Assembly (NCBI GenBank): GCA_022829145.1
Contig: CM040758.1
Span: 11,588,128 to 11,652,127 of the forward strand
Length of the DNA: 64,000 nt
Reading direction: 5' to 3'
Source: Albula goreensis
Taxonomy: Eukaryota; Chordata; Actinopteri; Albuliformes; Albulidae
The notes beneath the pieces were generated by a model, which worked only from the letters and a program-made list of their open reading frames with translations, was not told where the DNA came from and did no database searches. A program made the translations under genes and the position numbers. How positions within the stretch are numbered: position 1 is the stretch's first letter; every line of letters starts with the position of its first letter. This document shows positions 48,501-60,500 of the stretch, one piece after another.

Positions 48501-51500
48501 TTTTAAATAATGAAAAAAGACTAACTGGATGTTCTGATTATTGGCTATATTTTAGTAGCATTACTTCACAGTGTAATAATAGAGTTCTAGTATGGCTGTT
48601 TTAGCTCAATGAATTTTCAAAGGTTTTTGGTTTAATTATGTATTGTTCTGGTCAAGTCAGGCTTTTTGCAACAGTTTTTTTTCCCAAGCTTAACAGGGAG
48701 GTAACTTTGAAGCATTACTGGAGCTAAAGCACATCATGGCCAATCCAGCAGGGAAATGATTCCACAAACATGCATGCTGAAGGGAGGGTTGCATAAGCAG
48801 AAGGCTTTTATAGGGGGACTTTGAAAGAGTCTCCAGGATGGCAAGGGTTGTTCCTGTTCACTCCTTGTCAGTTCTCGTTGTATGCGAACATATTGAAGTC
48901 CAAGGAAGAAATTCCTAACCCATTGTACATTCCACAACATACCTTTCCCTCACAAAAGGACAAACAGATAGCTAATTATATGGATTTTCCCGTTTCCCCT
49001 CATTTACCGGTAATGGTTTTGTAATGACTTCACAGCAGATGCTATGGCAGTCGCATGGCTATTTATGCAGGCCTAATTCATTTGCCCTAATGACTCAGAC
49101 AGTTTAAGCAGATTCATCAGACCGCCTCGCTGTGTGGTCGAGGCGCTCTGGGCTAAATGTGGAGCCTTTGGTGGAATCGCTCATGCACTAACAGCCTGTG
49201 ATTCATTTGGATATCGTCATCAAACATGCATTTACATCATCTTACGTTTCTCTCATGGTCCTGATGCAAAAAAACTCTAAATCATTCCTGTGATCGGTCT
49301 CTCCTGCACCACGCTTTTATTAGCAGAGGGTGTGTTTGTGGCTTGCAGCTTGCTCTGTTTGTCCTTTCAGCTAAAGTTTAAAACTTTGACATTTAAACTT
49401 AGTTTCCTGGTTGAGGGAGACAGCTTAAATAAAACATTTAATGACATAAGTTAATGTAAGGCTGACCCAGCCCCTTTCTGTGTTATATAACTTTGCTTAT
49501 CTTCACAGTCCTCTCCACATGTAGAGTACCCCTCAGTTCATGATTTGTATCACTAGCTGCTTGTAAAAGAGATATTATGTCGATTAGTAAGAGGACACAA
49601 ATCTATACAGAGTTCCATACTCCTAAGAATGAATCACAGCCAGCAAATGTGAATCTTGTTGGAGCTCTGAGCTCACCTGCTGCAGATTCACTCAGGTCGA
49701 TGGGATTTTTATTTTTGCTGAGTCATTCTCAGCTGTTGGTGAGTATAGTCATTTTCCCCTGCTAAGATGGAGACACGTTCTGTTGCAGGCATTGCTTGAT
49801 AAGAACTTTCATTTTGCAGAAAAGAGTTAAACTTTCTCCGCCAGGCCCAGCTGAGCCTCAGCCAGCCAGGGGACTTAAAGCATTAAGGCCTATGACACAG
49901 GGACCGACCAAATCCTAACCTCCGTCATAATTGTGCGTGAGGTTGCATTACTGTTTTCAAGCTGTTTCACACTGGAGAAAAAAGCTTAACTCTCAGTTTC
50001 AGAGAAGGGTCTGGTTTCTACATTTTGCAGGCTATCATCCATTGATGATTGTGGTCAATATTTTGCTCTCATGTATAGTGGATATAGACGGTTATTCACA
50101 GAATTTCAGATACATGAATGTTTCTGGAATTGCAGTAGTTGTAGAAGTCTATTTGTATCCTGTAACTCATTTTTATGATACAGTTCAGCACTAAAATTAA
50201 ATATAATTTTGGTGAAACGAATCATTCCACATTATTTTTACATTGTACATTATTTATTGAATCAACATTTTGTATAGACGAAACAGCCCTTTTAGCCCCC
50301 TTTTTAACACTTTGGCAGATAAGTTGGTCTACATAATTCTTATATTGATTACAGTGGCTCTCAATCGCCTGACTGAAGGATGGCTGTTGGCATTGATTTT
50401 CTGTAATGTACGTGTTGTTTGTGTCAGGAAGGTGCAAGGCCTTTTTTCTGGATCCATCTCAAGGGGGTGACATGAGCACTTATAGCCTATAGCTTAACAC
50501 CAGGCCAGCTGTATGGTTTGATCCCAAGCCATGTCAGCCCCAAGATGGGGAAAAAGTGCACCCGCTGTTTTGTCAAATTTTGTCAGATGTTCTATGGGAG
50601 GGATGAATTCAGACTGCAGCTCTAGCCAGTGGAAAGGGGATTTAGTTTTTTTCTTTTTTCTTTTTTTCTGGAAGCCAATGAGTGACACAGCGCGCAGCAG
50701 TGGGGAAAGCTCTTTTCACACTCTTTCGACAGAATGCAGCTCGATACTGCTAGCTGCAGAGATCTATTGAGGTCAGATCAATCACAAAGTTTTTCAGTAT
50801 TATTTCCTAGACAGTGTCAGTGACAGCAGCTTTTTCTGTCCCCCTTGAAAAAAATGACTTAGTTTTGTTTTCAGATTTAATAGATAGGCATAAAATGTCT
50901 CTTTTCAAAACTGCATAGTGCAAGATGTGAATTGTATTCTTATTGAGTGGTGCTCAGTTGAGCCTCTAAGCTCCTGTACGCTTTTGACTGTTGCTGTTAA
51001 TGACTTCAGTGTTTTCGTCTTTTGTAATGTTGAACAGCGTTTTTCTCATTACTTGTTTTGCTCAATGCTTGTTTTGTAGCCACTGGCCAATTACCATTAC
51101 CATGCACTCTGTTTCACAGAGCAGAGAGTTCACAGCTTGTCAGAAGTTTGTATTTGAAAGGTGTGTGTGAGTGTGTTAGCAGTAGTATTTTACTGGCTGG
51201 GTGTTCAGAGAGGTTTATAGTGAATCAGAGGTGGCCTGGGGACTTGGTGCACATTTGTCTCTCTGATTACACACACTGGCGTCACATTGAGGTGCAGCGC
51301 CAAGGTGAAGATGCTCAGGCGACGCCCAGACACATCGATCTCTGCGGTGACAGACCGCACCATAACATTGTGGACCCCCTTCTGTGCTTTAGTGTTTCAG
51401 CCTCTGGCTCTATTCCTACTCCCTGTTTGCTCAGCAGGGTCCTTATCTTGGGCACATTGAATAGAGTACCTTTTTAGCATGTAATCGATTTATATAGCTG

Positions 51501-54500
51501 GCCATTTGCTGATGTAATCCAGGTTGAAAGATCCTTATTTAAGGGCACAACCTGGGAATGGAGCATGCTGTGTTGGGTTACAGGCCGTGCCCCTTTACCC
51601 ACAATTCCACAGTGGTGTCCCATTATCCAGACTGCGGGAACACAGGGCTCACTGTGCTTGAGTGGGTGCCTTTGTTGTCATGGTGAATTCCAATTACAGC
51701 AGGCTATGGACCCCACCTCACAACGCAGTACTGCATTTAGTTCAGTCCATGTAAAACAAGTTGGTTGGATCTTTCTCCTTTTATGTATTTACCTTTTAAT
51801 AATAATGCTGAAGAGGGTGATGGCAGTCTTTGAAAGTAGTTTATAACAGCAATTTCTCCTTTTGTAAAGGCAGCACATTTGAAATGTACAAACAAAAAAA
51901 CTCTTATGTACCAGCATTTTAAATTGCAAAGACAGTCTGGCATTCCGTGCTGGATTTGAAAAGTACTCCATCTAGCTATATTTTTACATCAGGGAGGTAT
52001 GGTTTCAGCTTCAAGTTGTATCACTCATTTTCATGAGTGTTGTGAAAAATAGACTGCCTCAGCTCCCTGATCTGTTTTGTCAAATTGTAAGTATCTTTGA
52101 GGTGGTGTTCCCAGCGATGAACTGTAATACAGTCAGGTTTAAGTGTTCAGCTGCAATATTACTAAAGAAACTAAAGAACACAATTTGAGAAAAATGAATG
52201 GAAAGCAATGGTAGAAAATGTCACGTAGTAACACAAACGGATGGGCTGTGAAGTTCAGACAGGAAGTGATGTACCACTGAATCTGCCTGTGTCTCATCTC
52301 CTCAGACCACCAGCAGCGGAAGCAGCAGGATGAGTTCCGACGGGGGCGGCAAGCCGGCCAAGGTGGGCTCCCTGGTGGAGGTGATCGGCAAGGGCCACCG
52401 TGGCACGGTGGCCTACATTGGTGCCACACTGTTTGCCACGGGCAAGTGGGTGGGCGTGATCCTAGACGAACCCAAGGGCAAGAATGACGGGACCGTGCAA
52501 GGGAAGCGCTACTTCACCTGCGATGAGAACCATGGCATCTTCGTACGACAGTCCCAGGTAATGAGAGCTCCTTGGACTTATCAAAAAGCACAAATGAAAC
52601 AAAAACTTGCAAGTTTCTTTCAAGGATGCCATTTTTCATTGAGGTTCTAAATTACAATAGACAAAATTACACAATCGGAGGCCCACTGTGCTGATCAACA
52701 GGCCTTCCTGTGGTCATCAATCCCCCCATTCACATGAATCACCCACGGACAGAAAGACCCACTGTAGGACAGCACTTATGCATGGGGTAAATAGCCTTCG
52801 CTTCTCATTTAAGGCATATGAAGAGATTCATTACTTTAATCTCAGTCAAAATAAAACCCAAGATGTGACTAAGCAGACTGCAGGATATACAGGAGCTTTG
52901 TGCTCTTCCTTAAGTGTTGTACTGCCAGATATACAGTACAGCATTGCATATGAAAATATGTCTGTCCTCATATTTCTCCACAAACTGGAAGCTAATGAGG
53001 TGAGTGAATGCTGCTGGATAACTACTGTAATGATATGTCAGGTTGATTTTTATTCAGCTCCCACTCTCCTGCTGAGCTGAGCTTATATTTAGTGATGGGG
53101 TGAAGGAAACAGGCTGTAGCTGTGCTGTTCTGTGTATGTGGGGTATGGGGGCAGCCAGCAGTGCGTATTTGTCCTGCCAGGCCTTTGTGTCCTAGCTGTG
53201 TGAGATGGAGCTGAGTCACTGTGCAGCAGCCAGCAGTCATGTGCGTGTGTGTCTGTGTGACTGTGTGTGTGAGTGTGTGAGACAGACAGACAGACGGACA
53301 GAGGGAGAATGTAGAATTGATGGTCTACAAGGAGTGATTAGCCTACCTGAAATTTTAAACTTTGACTTCTGCTTGTAACTCCAGATTGTGTACCTCTGTG
53401 CTGCATTGCCTCCTAGCAGAATAGAAGATGACAGACAGTGGCTGAAGTGGGGAGCTTGTGTCTCTCCTGCCTGTCTGTGTGAATTATCTGAAAACTCCTG
53501 GGCGTTTCTTTAGTCTGTCTCAATGCAGTAATGTGGCCACAGCTTTCAACCCCCAGAATTCTCTGCTGTAGGTGAGTTTTCATGAATGCCCCCTGGGAGT
53601 CAAGCTTCACATGGAATTAAATGATGGCGCAAATTCAAGGCTCATCTGGAAACTCAAAGACGTCAGCTCTGAGGAGGGTCTGTGTCTGAGCAGTGGAGAT
53701 TAATGCAGATATTTCTTTCATTTTGTCTGTGCTCAGCTGAAAGTAGCAGCTTTTTGGCCAAGCACTTCACCACCACCTCACTGCCACCTTAGTAGCTAAA
53801 GCAGGGGAGGAGTATGGTTCTGACAGAGTCAGTTATGAGGTATTCAGTGCATGTCACTGCAGCAACAAGGACATAGACTCCAAAGAGCGAGTAACTCCTC
53901 AGTAAATGAGCATGAAGCTGAAAAATTGCTGCACTGACACATTTCTCAGCACATGCACAGTAATGGATAACCATTGCATTCAAGAGCAACGTACTTGCAT
54001 CACATGTACCTTAATATACTGTGATTATTCCACCTTATACTGTTCCCTGTGGGTCAAACAATAAGTGTGCTTTTAATTAGTGCAACAGTTATGCTTGCTT
54101 ATTCACATATAGTAATGCAGATTTAATTCAGGTTTTGGAGAGATCATGTTTTAGGTGTTAGCCTTGGTACATGATGCATTTTTGTTACTGTTTTAGAAAC
54201 GCTTCACTAACCCTTCTGGAAAGCAGCAGTAACTAACCGTTCTGTAAAGTCTCTATCATATCTACATGGCATAGAGGCTATAGCTCACTGCTGCTCAGCT
54301 CTGGTAAAAGATGGTGTTCCATGCTGCTGTCAGTATGAAGGAAAGAGCTTAAAGCTCATCACTTCTAAAGTTTGACCAGGGGAAGAGCAGACAGCATGAA
54401 ATGAATTGATGAGATTAGCCAGGAAGTTTGAAGTTTAACAGGAAGCTAGACAGTTGCCTAGGGGAAGAGGAAAGATGTAAAAGCAGAGCAAAAGGCAAAG

Positions 54501-57500
54501 GGCTCAGTCATTTGGGTTAGTTGTGTTTAGTGTTTGGTGTGAGATTAACATGCATTGATTATCTTTACATGGTCGGAGATCGCATGGATTTAACAACAGC
54601 GGCTCAGTCTCTGACCTTCCCTGGCCTATGCTCCTTGAGATCTGTTCATTGGCATTACATTTCTGATGGTGGATTCGGTTTGCCTGGGCGGTTTATCATT
54701 TCAAACACCCACCTCTGAAATTCCGTGCCCACCCACACAATCACAAGATCATAATCCTTCTGGTGTACTGTTTAACCAATGGTTTATCAGCAAAGCAAAT
54801 TCCCAAAGTTTGGAGAAGTAACACCAGTTGTACACCCAAGCAGAGGAGCAAAAATGTCCATTGTGTGTTGTTGTTGTTTGATGTGTTTAGCTGTATACTC
54901 TCCTTCAGGTATAACAAGTCATGTGCAATGTGGAACTACTATTAAAAGTTACTGTGAACACAAATAATAACAAATTGCAGCAATTTTACAACATTTGTTG
55001 TTAAGTTCACTGGGTGTGAAGATGGTTGCGAACTGTCATTAGGATCACATTTAGCATCAAACCATTCTTTTACTGTAATGCAGCCAGCTTTCTGATGACA
55101 TTGTATCTTTTAATGTTCTCCAAAGTGACAGGATATGTGCTGTTTTTGGGATTCTTTGTTTATACAGACATTTAATATAGATATGGATTTTGCTTCAAGG
55201 TGATCCCTGCTTTCAGTGCCTCTGTACAGACTCCCTCAAACTGGCACTTTGCTATTAAGCTACAATGCAAACAAATAATGGCTAGTGTTTTAAAGTGAAG
55301 GAGAGGAGAAAAAGTTTTTTGAGGGAATAAAAGTTCACAAACAGATTTTGCCGCAGTAGCCCCAGAGTATTGATCATCCCTGGCCTAATTGTGAAGAAAG
55401 CCTTGGTTGGAAAAGCATCTTGAATCGTTTGTGCTTACATGGCATTCCTGCTGCATGCAGATGAGCGGATGGGTCGGGCTGCAGGGTGTTCTGCTGTGTG
55501 GGGTTCTGGTCCACTCCTGCGCCCTGCAGCACTGGGAGCTGCGTGCGATACACACGCTACACTGGCGTACACCTTATCATCATGTTTGTGCTAATCGTTC
55601 CTTTAAAATCTTTTGGCACTAAAGTCAAGGCCTAAGACTAGGCCTAGAATCGTGGTGTGAGAAGGAAACTGGGTTGCACCAGGTGTGCTTTATTAATGGA
55701 TAAACATCAGCTGTAGGCCTCCTGCTGGTCATTTTTCAAAGGACAGCTTTCAGGCAGGTTGACAGTGCATGAGAAAATTGGGTACCAGCTCAGTTCTGCA
55801 GTTGTTCTCACATTCTCTTTTCTGTTCCTCTCTCTGTTTCTCTCTCTCTCTCTCCTCCTTCTCTGTGCGTTCAGATTCAGGTCATTGACGATGGCGCAGA
55901 CACCACTTCTCCTGAGACCCCAGAGCCAGCTGCCTCCAAGGTCCCCAAACGAGGTAAAGACACTCACACCCCTGTTACCCTCTCACCCAATTCTGATTGG
56001 TGCCAGGGGTTAATGAAGCGTTCAGCTTTGATACATGTACCACTTACTGATTGGCTATTTACTGTTCTAAATGGCAGCAAGATAAATCCCTTATTGGCTC
56101 ATTTGGACACCTATGACACTTTTCTAGAGCTGCCTGTCACTTGACCACAGTAAGACCCCTTGAAATTAAGTATTATCAGCTGAGATCAAATTGTACTCTC
56201 AGTTGTTTTTCTGAAGTGTCTTGGGGTAGTCAAGGTTCAAAGCTAATCTTTTAAAGTATGGGTCTGAATGCCTAATTAGCATGTTAGCTTTGAGGGCGAG
56301 GATTGTCCGATTTCTCTTTTTTTCTGAAGAAGTCCCTTTATCAAAAATATGTTTCCGATTTGGAAATAACATTTGACCATCTGGACAACTTTTCAGCCGA
56401 GTGTGTGAGCACTGCTAGCCCAGTCGAAGCGGCTCAGTCTGAGCTGGGAAGCCTGGATGTCTCAGGTACGAGGCTGCAGTGTAGTCATCTGGTAATCTGC
56501 AGCAGATCCCACCAATCAGACCCTCTGAAACAAAATGGAGCATGACCAATCAGTTTGATTGCGCTGTAATTGGCCAATCAGGCCACTGTTTTGTAATTAA
56601 ATGCCAAAACTGAAAAAAACAATTGACAAAAATTGCACTAGAATATTTACAAATTATTCGTAATCATCTTACAATTATTTTGTGTAATTAATTTGCTTAT
56701 CATTTTATTATATTATAATTATTATTTTATTATATTATTAAAAAGCACATCCACAATACAGTTGTCAGGAACTTATAGACCTTTTAGATGCAAGTGAAAT
56801 TATAATGATGCAGTTGGATTCAAACAGACAGAAGATTCCTCTGGTAAGACTGAAATCATTGCACATTAAATCTGAGCAGAATTTCCAGCAGCAAACTGAA
56901 AGCTCCGGATGATTTGTGCAAGATCCCAGCTTCATGTGGGAGCTTTTCCAAGGCTGCATTCCTCTTGCCGCACGGACAGAACCCACTTATTCCCACAATC
57001 CTGCTGTATTATTTGGGCTATTTGTCACAGCTTTGGTTTCCATGGAGACCATCAGCGCAGACGAAACAAAAGTCCCTTTAGAATTCTGCAGGGCTCCCAC
57101 CGACGCTACATACGCACTATTCTCTGACAGCTCCACCCGATGACATCATACCAGGGATGCTTTTATCTTGTTTTTCTTGAAGGATTACAGGGTTAATATG
57201 TTTTGTTTTCAAAAGTTTACATGCATGTTTGAAACTTCGCATAGACCCAAGTACAGTTGTCATAGTAATCTCCCACATATAAGTAGAGGATTAAACAGGA
57301 TATTGCTGCATAGATTTGAATGCAGTGCAGGAGGCGTGATATTCTATTGATTAAACATCTTCTTGTACATTGCAGCTTGCAGCTTCAGTTTGTGAATGTT
57401 ACTTCCATATTCAATGAGAGGTGTTAGACTCAAGTTTTCGAGGGCCATAGTGTTTTGATTAAGAACAGAAGTGCACATACCTGGTCTTCAAAGGCCAAAT

Positions 57501-60500
57501 TGGCAGCTGAATGACAGGAAACCACAAAAACATTGCAGCCTTCTTGAACTTGAGTTTGACACCCCTGTGTGAAATAAGTATCAGGAGGATTCTCGCGGTT
57601 AGATGATAGTTAATTCCATTATGGACTTTGCTGTTATCACAGTTGTTGTTGTTAAACCTGAGCCACATCCTCCCTGTGTTTCAGTAAAGCAGTGCGTCAT
57701 AGCCTTACGCTCGATGATTGGATGCCAGGCTAGATGAGGTCACAGAGCCAGCAGCCAGTCAGCAGGGCCGTAGGGCTGCTGCAGAGTCACTCTTGTGGGC
57801 GTGAGATTGGAGATCGGATCCCGGGCACAGGCAGCCAGCATCTGCCACACAGACAATGCAGCTAGGATGCCAGGGTGCCCACCGTTGCCTTGGTTACCAA
57901 TCACTGTGCTGCAGCAGATTTGGGCAGGGGGGTGGCGATGCAGAGTGGGGTGGGGAGTTAGTGCTATGCGCAGCTTTTTGTGTTTGTCTTTTGGTGGGGG
58001 GGTTGTGTCTGGATTTCACCTTTCACTTATCAGAGAGGATGCGATGTCATGACATGACTTTCACATCTGTTTTTTAATACTATGAACGTGAATGTAAACA
58101 GTTTGTTTGTGCTGTACACCTTAGACTTTTCAGCTCACCAGATATACACATCCAAATTCATGCTCAAGACCTTCGTTTGTTAGCATGCAGTGAAAAGGAC
58201 ACTATGGAAATTCATGTTGTTTTACAAAGAAATTTGTTGATGTAGCATTGTGTATTACCGATATCATTTATTATGAGAATGCTATTGTGGTCTCTCTCTT
58301 TCAAAGTGAGGTTACAGCTGTATGCTGAGAGTCTTTGCTTTCTGTACTCAGCCTCTGAGAGCCGGAGCATCATTGCCAGGTTTCTGTGGTTTTATTTTAA
58401 CTAGCTTTCGTCCACATCCAGCCATAAACATAATATTCTGTTCGTTAGTCTAAAAATAGATGAGATCAAAACAAACAGGGGCTTGAAGGATAGCAGTGAC
58501 AGTGCCCTCCCAAAAGGCGTAGACACTACCCTAGAAAACGCTGCTGGATTTACCTCCACCCAGTGCAGACTGATCCAAATGAACAGAGACAAGAATAAAA
58601 ATGAAGATCTGTACTGTGTAATGCACAGGACTAAATCCATTTGGAAACCCATTCAGACATCAAATAGCATACCTGAAAGTATGCTAGCTGAGTGTTTTCT
58701 CACGCCAAAGTATTAGTGGTCACAAAAAAAATTAAAAGCTTGCCAAAAAAGTAGAGGTGATGGTTCAGATATGTTGCCAGGAAAATAAAACTTTTTTTTT
58801 TTTCTCTCTAGGAATAGATTTTCTATTGCTAAACATTGTACAGCCATAGTACCACCATGAAGGTGGAAAACATGCACAGTGATCCATAAGAACACATGGG
58901 TATAAGATATGCCTCTACTAGATGCCAGATGAAGTGTAGTTACATACCTTTAAGTACTTAGGTAAAGGTAGATAAAATAAGTGTTCAGAATCCAAGGGTC
59001 AGATGGGTAAATATGTATTATAAACAAATATTTCCTGTAAAATGAGCAATGAGAACATGGCACTGTGTTGTACTGTATTTTTGTAAAATACTGATTTTTT
59101 TCCCCTTTTTTTGCTGTTTCAGAGATTGCAGAAACACCGAAATCAAGCAAGCTGGTGAGTTAGAGAGCATTGAATTGGACAGCAATGTGGTCGGAGGGAG
59201 GGCTGGATTGGGTGGGTAGTGAGGGTTATAGCAGTGTTTCACAGTGTACATCTGCCATCGATACTTCCCCCCCTCCCCCCTCCACTCAAAAGGTAGGTAG
59301 GTCTCATGGATGAAGGCTCCATGCATCTCTCTGGATTGGCTTCAGTTGCAGGGGTGCTGTTCTGATGACACTGTTGTGAGATGGCGCCACAGCCTGGCAT
59401 TTGTGGGAATGACAGTCGCTTTTATCCTTTCGTTTGTGCTAAAGGAGTTAGCAAGCTGTCTCTGATCACGTTGGTGACATCAGTTGGTGTCCTTGTGTTT
59501 GCCAGTCACTCCAGGTGGGGTGGTCACTAACTGCCCCCCTTGCCTCCCCAAGGACAGCACCCATTCCTCTACCTCCTGTATCTCTTATCCTCTCCCCCCT
59601 GCTCTTTCTAAATAAACAGGCTGTGCTGCTGTTTGGAAGGAGTTGTAATTTCTGTTTTGTCCAGAAGAGGGAGCAGTTACCCTAGTAATCAGCTGTGTAT
59701 GCGCATTACACTGCCCTAGCTGCTTATGTCCTGTTTGCATTTTCATATGTTTTCACCTGTTTTCATTTGCTGTCTGCTGTAATGCAAAATTTGTGTTGCT
59801 TCTTCTGCACAAAACAAATAGACTATAGATCTATAAAACTGAGACTCAATGTACTTACTGCACACTTCAGCATATAAGCATTTTATGACAGCAACAGCTA
59901 AGCTATAAGCCATCATTTTGTCTATGCAGTCTTAATATTGTTAGTGAGCATTTAAATGTGTTTTAGCTGGGGGAAGAATAAACACAATAGCTATACTCAG
60001 TATGTACCCAAAATCCCTATGGGCGGAAGAACCTAAGGAAACGTATTGAGGATGCACATTTGAAGGTGTGCTTTGCTTTGAATAGTAATTTGTAATAAGT
60101 GTAATTGCAATAACATAAATAGAAATGTAATAATAACTTGTGGCAGTAAATCTAATGACTGGGAGGTGTTTTCCCCAGCACAGTGTTTCTGGAATAGCTG
60201 TGAGAAAGATGAACTCTGTGCAAGAATGTTGCTGCACACTTGCATTTGAGTAAATTGAAGAGCCTTTCAAAGAGCTCATAGTTTAATTTTGTACTTTATT
60301 TGATAGGGGCAAACAGAAATTTAAATTGACAAATTGTGTAAAATGGCATTAAAACTTATGCTAATTTCTGTTAGCATCACGTGCAGTGTCAGAAAATGTA
60401 GTGACCATGTGTTCAGGCATGTGCTGAGTTTCCCAGCCTGACCTCTGTGAGTCATGGCTTTCTCTCTGGATTCTTCGCTTCACCTCTCAGATGTTCAGGC

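Larger units (their letters stand above)
52558..55874 (+). other. dctn1: dctn1 intron 2
   Basis: A 3.3-kb intron. It contains a GTGT/CAGA low-complexity stretch (53241-53305) and ends in a long CT-rich tract (55811-55864) that serves as the polypyrimidine tract of exon 3. No other exon is recognised. Confidence 0.7.
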
